Origin: Oasisia sp. SBJ-2009
Taxonomy: Eukaryota > Annelida > Polychaeta > Sabellida > Siboglinidae
DNA: 64,000 nt
Reading direction: 5' to 3'
Assembly: GCA_964017155.1 (NCBI GenBank)
Contig: OZ024855.1
Span: forward strand, 806,001 to 870,000
Each line of letters opens with the position of its first letter. Within the stretch, counting starts at the first letter, position 1. The position numbers and the translations under genes were made by a program. Shown here one piece after another: positions 1-10,400 of this stretch. The notes beneath the pieces were generated by a model. It had not been told where the DNA came from. It saw only the letters and a program-made list of their open reading frames with translations, and did not search any database.

Positions 1-114
1 CCAAGTTCGACGCGCCGGTCGGTCTTCTCGGGCGTATTCCACGCACGGAGTGTAACTACGACTCTCTCGACGAAACCAACTGACCGTGCGCGTCGTCTTG
101 CCAACTTTTGGAAA

Positions 115-162
115 CAAATCGAGGAAAACGACAAAGTCCGATCCGTCTACGGGGGATCAGTT
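115..162 (+). repeat. 48-bp head shared by A and B monomers
   Basis: The same 48 bases open monomer A here and monomer B at 294-341 (179 bp apart), and recur about 207 times in region 1. Shorter or mutated versions open every monomer of region 2. This shared head shows that A and B are divergent copies of one ancestral monomer of about 180 bp rather than unrelated blocks. It also supplies the homology for exchange between monomers, such as the extra-B insertions and the junction at 37484. Confidence 0.93.
140..158. promoter_or_regulatory. Near-palindromic box in every monomer, candidate protein-binding site
   Basis: gatccgtctacgggggatc: the left arm gatccgt pairs with acg...gatc, leaving two loop bases and three extra G. 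It recurs at 319-337 and then about every 180 bp. It is the longest element common to A, B, both A-like types, the B-like type and the GC-rich monomer. Degenerate forms occur in region 2 (catccgtctacgggggatc, gatccgtctacggggaatc, tatccgtctacgggggttc). Conservation across otherwise diverged monomers and dyad symmetry suggest a site for a dimeric DNA-binding protein, but conservation by sequence exchange alone could also explain it. No known motif is recognised. Confidence 0.4.
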
Positions 163-210
163 GGGGAAGTATGTTTACATTCTTTTCAACAGAATTCCGT
201 GCCGACCGCT

Positions 211-229
211 GGGTAAACGGCGGGAGTAA
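211..229 (+). pseudogene. 28S rRNA gene relic, upstream part, forward (monomer A)
   Basis: gggtaaacggcgggagtaa is identical, as far as I recall the gene, to the conserved 28S rRNA stretch just upstream of the R2 insertion site (domain IV, before helix 69). The preceding bases agaattcc may extend the match weakly, since 28S has agaaattc about 20 bases upstream. The match stops exactly at gagtaa, where 28S would continue ctatgactctc. Here aatgaac follows, and then the downstream 28S part in inverted orientation. The segment is repeated in every A monomer. Confidence 0.85.
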
Positions 230-237
230 TAATGAAC

Positions 238-290
238 CACTAACTAGATGAGGTGACGAGGCATTTGGCGACCTTAACAGGGTGATAGTT
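238..290 (-). pseudogene. 28S rRNA gene relic, R2-target part, inverted (monomer A)
   Basis: Read on the minus strand this is aactatcaccctgttaagg, tcgccaaatgcctcgtca, cctca, tctagttagtg. The 28S gene reads aactatgactctcttaagg, tagccaaatgcctcgtca, tctaattagtg. That gives five substitutions over about 48 aligned bases plus a 5-base insertion (cctca). The segment spans helix 69 and the point where R2 retrotransposons insert (between ttaagg and tagcc), as well as the I-PpoI site. It directly follows the forward upstream part, so the original block appears to have been inverted from just after gagtaa. Confidence 0.85.
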
Positions 291-293
291 GCA

Positions 294-475
294 CAAATCG
301 AGGAAAACGACAAAGTCCGATCCGTCTACGGGGGATCAGTTTTGAGAATCGAGAGAAACGGCCAAGTTCGACGCGCCGGTCGGTCTTCTCGGGCGTGTTC
401 CACGCACGGAGTGTAACTACGACTCTCTCGACGAAACCAACTGACCGTGCGCGTCGTCTTGCCAACTTTTGGAAA
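294..475 (+). repeat. Monomer B (representative copy)
   Basis: 182 bp. The first 48 bases equal those of monomer A; the monomer then diverges into ttttgagaatcgagag, a CpG-dense stretch (about 360-407) and a diverged forward copy of the 28S segment (408-428). It ends in ccaacttttggaaa. By hand count B holds about 23 CpG in 182 bp and A about 12 in 179 bp. Recurring B variants: cgaggaaaacgac or cgatgaaaaagac in the head; ggtcggtctt or ggtcgctctt; gcgtattccacgc or gcgtgttccacgc; cgcacggag or cgctcggag; accaactgacc or accgactgacc; cttttggaaac or ctttttgaaac. Confidence 0.95.
408..428 (+). pseudogene. 28S rRNA gene relic, forward, diverged (monomer B)
   Basis: ggagtgtaactacgactctct compares with 28S ggagtaactatgactctct: a 2-base insertion (gt) and one substitution. 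Similarity continues weakly after 428 (cgacgaaaccaactgaccgtgc against taaggtagccaaatgcc), and the ttaagg core is lost. The same place in region 2 reads ggggagtaactacgactctct, without the insertion, so the B relic is real and has decayed further in region 1. It is the same gene region as in monomer A but in the opposite orientation. Confidence 0.7.
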
Positions 476-657
476 CAAATCGAGGAAAACGACAAAGTCC
501 GATCCGTCTACGGGGGATCAGTTTTGAGAATCGAGAGAAACGGCCAAGTTCGACGCGCCGGTCGGTCTTCTCGGGCGTATTCCACGCACGGAGTGTAACT
601 ACGACTCTCTCGACGAAACCAACTGACCGTGCGCGTCGTCTTGCCAACTTTTGGAAA
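476..657 (+). repeat. Extra B monomer (BB defect 1)
   Basis: Two B monomers in a row (294-475 and 476-657) break the A/B alternation; the next A begins at 658. The preceding B carries gcgtgttcc and the ordinary cgaggaaaac head. Unlike the other four cases, the following A has the ordinary cagaattccgtgccg form. Confidence 0.93.
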
Positions 658-3600
658 CAAATCGAGGAAAACGACAAAGTCCGATCCGTCTACGGGGGAT
701 CAGTTGGGGAAGTCTGTTTACATTCTTTTCAACAGAATTCCGTGCCGACCGCTGGGTAAACGGCGGGAGTAATAATGAACCACTAACTAGATGAGGTGAC
801 GAGGCATTTGGCGACCTTAACAGGGTGATAGTTGCACAAATCGAGGAAAACGACAAAGTCCGATCCGTCTACGGGGGATCAGTTTTGAGAATCGAGAGAA
901 ACGGCCAAGTTCGACGCGCCGGTCGGTCTTCTCGGGCGTATTCCACGCTCGGAGTGTAACTACGACTCTCTCGACGAAACCAACTGACCGTGCGCGTCGT
1001 CTTGCCAACTTTTGGAAACAAATCGAGGAAAACGACAAAGTCCGATCCGTCTACGGGGGATCAGTTGGGGAAGTCTGTTTACATTCTTTTCAACAGAATT
1101 CCGTGCCGACCGCTGGGTAAACGGCGGGAGTAATAATGAACCACTAACTAGATGAGGTGACGAGGCATTTGGCGACCTTAACAGGGTGATAGTTGCACAA
1201 ATCGATGAAAAAGACAAAGTCCGATCCGTCTACGGGGGATCAGTTTTGAGAATCGAGAGAAACGGCCAAGTTCGACGCGCCGGTCGCTCTTCTCGGGCGT
1301 ATTCCACGCACGGAGTGTAACTACGACTCTCTCGACGAAACCGACTGACCGTGCGCGTCGTCTTGCCAACTTTTTGAAACAAATCGAGGAAAACGACAAA
1401 GTCCGATACGTCTACGGGGGATCAGTTGGGGAAGTATGTTTACATTCTTTTCAACAGAATTCCGTGCCGACCGCTGGGTAAACGGCGGGAGTAATAATGA
1501 ACCACTAAATAGATGAGGTGACGAGGCATTTGGCGACCTTAACAGGGTGATAGTTGCACAAATCGAGGAAAACGACAAAGTCCGATCCGTCTACGGGGGA
1601 TCAGTTTTGAGAATCGAGAGAAACGGCCAAGTTCGACGCGCCGGTCGGTCTTCTCGGGCGTATTCCACGCACGGAGTGTAACTACGACTCTCTCGACGAA
1701 ACCAACTGACCGTGCGCGTCGTCTTGCCAACTTTTGGAAACAAATCGAGGAAAACGACAAAGTCCGATCCGTCTACGGGGGATCAGTTGGGGAAGTATGT
1801 TTACATTCTTTTCAACAGAATTCCGTGCCGACCGCTGGGTAAACGGCGGGAGTAATAATGAACCACTAACTAGATGAGGTGACGAGGCATTTGGCGACCT
1901 TAACAGGGTGATAGTTGCACAAATCGAGGAAAACGACAAAGTCCGATCCGTCTACGGGGGATCAGTTTTGAGAATCGAGAGAAACGGCCAAGTTCGACGC
2001 GCCGGTCGGTCTTCTCGGGCGTATTCCACGCACGGAGTGTAACTACGACTCTCTCGACGAAACCAACTGACCGTGCGCGTCGTCTTGCCAACTTTTGGAA
2101 ACAAATCGAGGAAAACGACAAAGTCCGATCCGTCTACGGGGGATCAGTTGGGGAAGTCTGTTTACATTCTTTTCAACAGAATTCCGTGCCGACCGCTGGG
2201 TAAACGGCGGGAGTAATAATGAACCACTAACTAGATGAGGTGACGAGGCATTTGGAGACCTTAACAGGGTGTTAGTTGCAAAAATCGAGGAAAACGACAA
2301 AGTCCGATCCGTCTACGGGGGATCAGTTTTGAGAATCGAGAGAAACGGCCAAGTTCGACGCGCCGGTCGCTCTTCTCGGGCGTATTCCACGCACGGAGTG
2401 TAACTACGACTCTCTCGACGAAACCGACTGACCGTGCGCGTCGTCTTGCCAACTTTTGGAAACAAATCGAGGAAAACGACAAAGTCCGATCCGTCTACGG
2501 GGGATCAGTTGGGGAAGTCTGTTTACATTCTTTTCAACAGAATTCCGTGCCGACCGCTGGGTAAACGGCGGGAGTAATAATGAACCACTAAATAGATGAG
2601 GTGACGAGGCATTTGGCGACCTTAACAGGGTGATAGTTGCACAAATCGAGGAAAACGACAAAGTCCGATCCGTCTACGGGGGATCAGTTTTGAGAATCGA
2701 GAGAAACGGCCAAGTTCGACGCGCCGGTCGGTCTTCTCGGGCGTATTCCACGCACGGAGTGTAACTACGACTCTCTCGACGAAACCAACTGACCGTGCGC
2801 GTCGTCTTGCCAACTTTTGGAAACAAATCGAGGAAAACGACAAAGTCCGATCCGTCTACGGGGGATCAGTTGGGGAAGTCTGTTTACATTCTTTTCAACA
2901 GAATTCCGTGCCGACCGCTGGGTAAACGGCGGGAGTAATAATGAACCACTAACTAGATGAGGTGACGAGGCATTTGGCGACCTTAACAGGGTGATAGTTG
3001 CACAAATCGATGAAAAAGACAAAGTCCGATCCGTCTACGGGGGATCAGTTTTGAGAATCGAGAGAAACGGCCAAGTTCGACGCGCCGGTCGGTCTTCTCG
3101 GGCGTGTTCCACGCACGGAGTGTAACTACGACTCTCTCGACGAAACCAACTGACCGTGCGCGTCGTCTTGCCAACTTTTGGAAACAAATCGAGGAAAACG
3201 ACAAAGTCCGATCCGTCTACGGGGGATCAGTTGGGGAAGTCTGTTTACATTCTTTTCAACATAATTCCGTGGCGACCGCTGGGTAAACGGCGGGAGTAAT
3301 AATGAACCACTAACTAGATGAGGTGACGAGGCATTTGGCGACCTTAACAGGGTGATAGTTGCACAAATCGAGGAAAACGACAAAGTCCGATCCGTCTACG
3401 GGGGATCAGTTTTGAGAATCGAGAGAAACGGCCAAGTTCGACGCGCCGGTCGCTCTTCTCGGGCGTATTCCACGCACGGAGTGTAACTACGACTCTCTCG
3501 ACGAAACCGACTGACCGTGCGCGTCGTCTTGCCAACTTTTTGAAACAAATCGAGGAAAACGACAAAGTCCGATACGTCTACGGGGGATCAGTTGGGGAAG

Positions 3601-4267
3601 TATGTTTACATTCTTTTCAACAGAATTCCGTGCCGACCGCTGGGTAAACGGCGGGAGTAATAATGAACCACTAAATAGATGAGGTGACGAGGCATTTGGC
3701 GACCTTAACAGGGTGATAGTTGCACAAATCGAGGAAAACGACAAAGTCCGATCCGTCTACGGGGGATGAGTTTTGAGAATCGAGAGAAACGGCCAAGTTC
3801 GACGCGCCGGTCGGTCTTCTCGGGCGTATTCCACGCACGGAGTGTAACTACGACTCTCTCGACGAAACCAACTGACCGTGCGCGTCGTCTTGCCAACTTT
3901 TGGAAACAAATCGAGGAAAACGACAAAGTCCGATCCGTCTACGGGGGATCAGTTGGGGAAGTCTGTTTACATTCTTTTCAACAGAATTCCGTGCCGACCG
4001 CTGGGTAAACGGCGGGAGTAATAATGAACCACTAACTAGATGAGGTGACGAGGCATTTGGCGACCTTAACAGGGTGATAGTTGCACAAATCGATGAAAAA
4101 GACAAAGTCCGATCCGTCTACGGGGGATCAGTTTTGAGAATCGAGAGAAACGGCCAAGTTCGACGCGCCGGTCGGTCTTCTCGGGCGTGTTCCACGCACG
4201 GAGTGTAACTACGACTCTCTCGACGAAACCAACTGACCGTGCGCGTCGTCTTGCCAACTTTTGGAAA

Positions 4268-4449
4268 CAAATCGAGGAAAACGACAAAGTCCGATCCGTC
4301 TACGGGGGATCAGTTTTGAGAATCGAGAGAAACGGCCAAGTTCGACGCGCCGGTCGGTCTTCTCGGGCGTATTCCACGCACGGAGTGTAACTACGACTCT
4401 CTCGACGAAACCAACTGACCGTGCGCGTCGTCTTGCCAACTTTTGGAAA
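4268..4449 (+). repeat. Extra B monomer (BB defect 2)
   Basis: B follows B (4086-4267). The first B has the cgatgaaaaagac head and gcgtgttcc. The A after the pair has catcataattccgtggcg. The same combination recurs at the defects beginning at 12392, 14018 and 21420. Confidence 0.93.
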
Positions 4450-7400
4450 CAAATCGAGGAAAACGACAAAGTCCGATCCGTCTACGGGGGATCAGTTGGG
4501 GAAGTCTGTTTACATTCTTTTCATCATAATTCCGTGGCGACCGCTGGGTAAACGGCGGGAGTAATAATGAACCACTAACTAGATGAGGTGACGAGGCATT
4601 TGGCGACCTTAACAGGGTGATAGTTGCACAAATCGAGGAAAACGACAAAGTCCGATCCGTCTACGGGGGATCAGTTTTGAGAATCGAGAGAAACGGCCAA
4701 GTTCGACGCGCCGGTCGGTCTTCTCGGGCGTATTCCACGCACGGAGTGTAACTACGACTCTCTCGACGAAACCAACTGACCGTGCGCGTCGTCTTGCCAA
4801 CTTTTGGAAACAAATCGAGGAAAACGACAAAGTCCGATCCGTCTACGGGGGATCAGTTGGGGAAGTCTGTTTACATTCTTTTCAACAGAATTCCGTGCCG
4901 ACCGCTGGGTAAACGGCGGGAGTAATAATGAACCACTAACTAGATGAGGTGACGAGGCATTTGGAGACCTTAACAGGGTGTTAGTTGCAAAAATCGAGGA
5001 AAACGACAAAGTCCGATCCGTCTACGGGGGATCAGTTTTGAGAATCGAGAGAAACGGCCAAGTTCGACGCGCCGGTCGGTCTTCTCGGGCGTATTCCACG
5101 CTCGGAGTGTAACTACGACTCTCTCGACGAAACCAACTGACCGTGCGCGTCGTCTTGCCAACTTTTGGAAACAAATCGAGGAAAACGACAAAGTCCGATC
5201 CGTCTACGGGGGATCAGTTGGGGAAGTCTGTTTACATTCTTTTCAACAGAATTCCGTGCCGACCGCTGGGTAAACGGCGGGAGTAATAATGAACCACTAA
5301 CTAGATGAGGTGACGAGGCATTTGGCGACCTTAACAGGGTGATAGTTGCACAAATCGATGAAAAAGACAAAGTCCGATCCGTCTACGGGGGATCAGTTTT
5401 GAGAATCGAGAGAAACGGCCAAGTTCGACGCGCCGGTCGCTCTTCTCGGGCGTATTCCACGCACGGAGTGTAACTACGACTCTCTCGACGAAACCGACTG
5501 ACCGTGCGCGTCGTCTTGCCAACTTTTTGAAACAAATCGAGGAAAACGACAAAGTCCGATACGTCTACGGGGGATCAGTTGGGGAAGTATGTTTACATTC
5601 TTTTCAACAGAATTCCGTGCCGACCGCTGGGTAAACGGCGGGAGTAATAATGAACCACTAAATAGATGAGGTGACGAGGCATTTGGCGACCTTAACAGGG
5701 TGATAGTTGCACAAATCGAGGAAAACGACAAAGTCCGATCCGTCTACGGGGGATCAGTTTTGAGAATCGAGAGAAACGGCCAAGTTCGACGCGCCGGTCG
5801 GTCTTCTCGGGCGTATTCCACGCACGGAGTGTAACTACGACTCTCTCGACGAAACCAACTGACCGTGCGCGTCGTCTTGCCAACTTTTGGAAACAAATCG
5901 AGGAAAACGACAAAGTCCGATCCGTCTACGGGGGATCAGTTGGGGAAGTCTGTTTACATTCTTTTCATCATAATTCCGTGGCGACCGCTGGGTAAACGGC
6001 GGGAGTAATAATGAACCACTAACTAGATGAGGTGACGAGGCATTTGGCGACCTTAACAGGGTGATAGTTGCACAAATCGAGGAAAACGACAAAGTCCGAT
6101 CCGTCTACGGGGGATCAGTTTTGAGAATCGAGAGAAACGGCCAAGTTCGACGCGCCGGTCGGTCTTCTCGGGCGTATTCCACGCACGGAGTGTAACTACG
6201 ACTCTCTCGACGAAACCAACTGACCGTGCGCGTCGTCTTGCCAACTTTTGGAAACAAATCGAGGAAAACGACAAAGTCCGATCCGTCTACGGGGGATCAG
6301 TTGGGGAAGTCTGTTTACATTCTTTTCAACAGAATTCCGTGCCGACCGCTGGGTAAACGGCGGGAGTAATAATGAACCACTAACTAGATGAGGTGACGAG
6401 GCATTTGGCGACCTTAACAGGGTGATAGTTGCACAAATCGAGGAAAACGACAAAGTCCGATCCGTCTACGGGGGATCAGTTTTGAGAATCGAGAGAAACG
6501 GCCAAGTTCGACGCGCCGGTCGGTCTTCTCGGGCGTATTCCACGCACGGAGTGTAACTACGACTCTCTCGACGAAACCAACTGACCGTGCGCGTCGTCTT
6601 GCCAACTTTTGGAAACAAATCGAGGAAAACGACAAAGTCCGATCCGTCTACGGGGGATCAGTTGGGGAAGTCTGTTTACATTCTTTTCAACAGAATTCCG
6701 TGCCGACCGCTGGGTAAACGGCGGGAGTAATAATGAACCACTAACTAGATGAGGTGACGAGGCATTTGGCGACCTTAACAGGGTGATAGTTGCACAAATC
6801 GATGAAAAAGACAAAGTCCGATCCGTCTACGGGGGATCAGTTTTGAGAATCGAGAGAAACGGCCAAGTTCGACGCGCCGGTCGCTCTTCTCGGGCGTATT
6901 CCACGCACGGAGTGTAACTACGACTCTCTCGACGAAACCGACTGACCGTGCGCGTCGTCTTGCCAACTTTTTGAAACAAATCGAGGAAAACGACAAAGTC
7001 CGATACGTCTACGGGGGATCAGTTGGGGAAGTATGTTTACATTCTTTTCAACAGAATTCCGTGCCGACCGCTGGGTAAACGGCGGGAGTAATAATGAACC
7101 ACTAAATAGATGAGGTGACGAGGCATTTGGCGACCTTAACAGGGTGATAGTTGCACAAATCGAGGAAAACGACAAAGTCCGATCCGTCTACGGGGGATGA
7201 GTTTTGAGAATCGAGAGAAACGGCCAAGTTCGACGCGCCGGTCGGTCTTCTCGGGCGTATTCCACGCACGGAGTGTAACTACGACTCTCTCGACGAAACC
7301 AACTGACCGTGCGCGTCGTCTTGCCAACTTTTGGAAACAAATCGAGGAAAACGACAAAGTCCGATCCGTCTACGGGGGATCAGTTGGGGAAGTCTGTTTA

Positions 7401-10400
7401 CATTCTTTTCAACAGAATTCCGTGCCGACCGCTGGGTAAACGGCGGGAGTAATAATGAACCACTAACTAGATGAGGTGACGAGGCATTTGGCGACCTTAA
7501 CAGGGTGATAGTTGCACAAATCGAGGAAAACGACAAAGTCCGATCCGTCTACGGGGGATCAGTTTTGAGAATCGAGAGAAACGGCCAAGTTCGACGCGCC
7601 GGTCGGTCTTCTCGGGCGTATTCCACGCACGGAGTGTAACTACGACTCTCTCGACGAAACCAACTGACCGTGCGCGTCGTCTTGCCAACTTTTGGAAACA
7701 AATCGAGGAAAACGACAAAGTCCGATCCGTCTACGGGGGATCAGTTGGGGAAGTCTGTTTACATTCTTTTCAACAGAATTCCGTGCCGACCGCTGGGTAA
7801 ACGGCGGGAGTAATAATGAACCACTAACTAGATGAGGTGACGAGGCATTTGGAGACCTTAACAGGGTGTTAGTTGCAAAAATCGAGGAAAACGACAAAGT
7901 CCGATCCGTCTACGGGGGATCAGTTTTGAGAATCGAGAGAAACGGCCAAGTTCGACGCGCCGGTCGGTCTTCTCGGGCGTATTCCACGCTCGGAGTGTAA
8001 CTACGACTCTCTCGACGAAACCAACTGACCGTGCGCGTCGTCTTGCCAACTTTTGGAAACAAATCGAGGAAAACGACAAAGTCCGATCCGTCTACGGGGG
8101 ATCAGTTGGGGAAGTCTGTTTACATTCTTTTCAACAGAATTCCGTGCCGACCGCTGGGTAAACGGCGGGAGTAATAATGAACCACTAACTAGATGAGGTG
8201 ACGAGGCATTTGGCGACCTTAACAGGGTGATAGTTGCACAAATCGATGAAAAAGACAAAGTCCGATCCGTCTACGGGGGATCAGTTTTGAGAATCGAGAG
8301 AAACGGCCAAGTTCGACGCGCCGGTCGCTCTTCTCGGGCGTATTCCACGCACGGAGTGTAACTACGACTCTCTCGACGAAACCGACTGACCGTGCGCGTC
8401 GTCTTGCCAACTTTTTGAAACAAATCGAGGAAAACGACAAAGTCCGATACGTCTACGGGGGATCAGTTGGGGAAGTATGTTTACATTCTTTTCAACAGAA
8501 TTCCGTGCCGACCGCTGGGTAAACGGCGGGAGTAATAATGAACCACTAAATAGATGAGGTGACGAGGCATTTGGCGACCTTAACAGGGTGATAGTTGCAC
8601 AAATCGAGGAAAACGACAAAGTCCGATCCGTCTACGGGGGATGAGTTTTGAGAATCGAGAGAAACGGCCAAGTTCGACGCGCCGGTCGGTCTTCTCGGGC
8701 GTATTCCACGCACGGAGTGTAACTACGACTCTCTCGACGAAACCAACTGACCGTGCGCGTCGTCTTGCCAACTTTTGGAAACAAATCGAGGAAAACGACA
8801 AAGTCCGATCCGTCTACGGGGGATCAGTTGGGGAAGTCTGTTTACATTCTTTTCAACAGAATTCCGTGCCGACCGCTGGGTAAACGGCGGGAGTAATAAT
8901 GAACCACTAACTAGATGAGGTGACGAGGCATTTGGCGACCTTAACAGGGTGATAGTTGCACAAATCGAGGAAAACGACAAAGTCCGATCCGTCTACGGGG
9001 GATCAGTTTTGAGAATCGAGAGAAACGGCCAAGTTCGACGCGCCGGTCGGTCTTCTCGGGCGTATTCCACGCACGGAGTGTAACTACGACTCTCTCGACG
9101 AAACCAACTGACCGTGCGCGTCGTCTTGCCAACTTTTGGAAACAAATCGAGGAAAACGACAAAGTCCGATCCGTCTACGGGGGATCAGTTGGGGAAGTCT
9201 GTTTACATTCTTTTCAACAGAATTCCGTGCCGACCGCTGGGTAAACGGCGGGAGTAATAATGAACCACTAACTAGATGAGGTGACGAGGCATTTGGAGAC
9301 CTTAACAGGGTGTTAGTTGCAAAAATCGAGGAAAACGACAAAGTCCGATCCGTCTACGGGGGATCAGTTTTGAGAATCGAGAGAAACGGCCAAGTTCGAC
9401 GCGCCGGTCGGTCTTCTCGGGCGTATTCCACGCTCGGAGTGTAACTACGACTCTCTCGACGAAACCAACTGACCGTGCGCGTCGTCTTGCCAACTTTTGG
9501 AAACAAATCGAGGAAAACGACAAAGTCCGATCCGTCTACGGGGGATCAGTTGGGGAAGTCTGTTTACATTCTTTTCAACAGAATTCCGTGCCGACCGCTG
9601 GGTAAACGGCGGGAGTAATAATGAACCACTAACTAGATGAGGTGACGAGGCATTTGGCGACCTTAACAGGGTGATAGTTGCACAAATCGATGAAAAAGAC
9701 AAAGTCCGATCCGTCTACGGGGGATCAGTTTTGAGAATCGAGAGAAACGGCCAAGTTCGACGCGCCGGTCGCTCTTCTCGGGCGTATTCCACGCACGGAG
9801 TGTAACTACGACTCTCTCGACGAAACCGACTGACCGTGCGCGTCGTCTTGCCAACTTTTTGAAACAAATCGAGGAAAACGACAAAGTCCGATACGTCTAC
9901 GGGGGATCAGTTGGGGAAGTATGTTTACATTCTTTTCAACAGAATTCCGTGCCGACCGCTGGGTAAACGGCGGGAGTAATAATGAACCACTAAATAGATG
10001 AGGTGACGAGGCATTTGGCGACCTTAACAGGGTGATAGTTGCACAAATCGAGGAAAACGACAAAGTCCGATCCGTCTACGGGGGATCAGTTTTGAGAATC
10101 GAGAGAAACGGCCAAGTTCGACGCGCCGGTCGGTCTTCTCGGGCGTATTCCACGCACGGAGTGTAACTACGACTCTCTCGACGAAACCAACTGACCGTGC
10201 GCGTCGTCTTGCCAACTTTTGGAAACAAATCGAGGAAAACGACAAAGTCCGATCCGTCTACGGGGGATCAGTTGGGGAAGTCTGTTTACATTCTTTTCAT
10301 CATAATTCCGTGGCGACCGCTGGGTAAACGGCGGGAGTAATAATGAACCACTAACTAGATGAGGTGACGAGGCATTTGGCGACCTTAACAGGGTGATAGT

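Larger units (their letters stand above)
115..293 (+). repeat. Monomer A (representative copy)
   Basis: 179 bp. It opens with the 48-base head shared with monomer B (115-162), then ggggaagtatg, a T-rich stretch with an EcoRI site (gaattc), the 28S-like segment gggtaaacggcgggagtaa (211-229) and an inverted 28S-like segment (238-290). The recurring A variants are: agtatg or agtctg after the head; cagaattccgtgccg, cataattccgtggcg or catcataattccgtggcg; cactaactag or cactaaatag; and tttggcgacc...gatagttgcac or tttggagacc...gttagttgcaa. These variants are the markers used below to trace higher-order units. The phase chosen for the start is arbitrary. Confidence 0.95.

Noticed and set aside
211..290. 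Functional 28S rRNA gene or rDNA unit
   Set aside because: Only about 70 bases of 28S are present per monomer, rearranged and mutated, with no 18S, 5.8S or other 28S sequence anywhere in the window.
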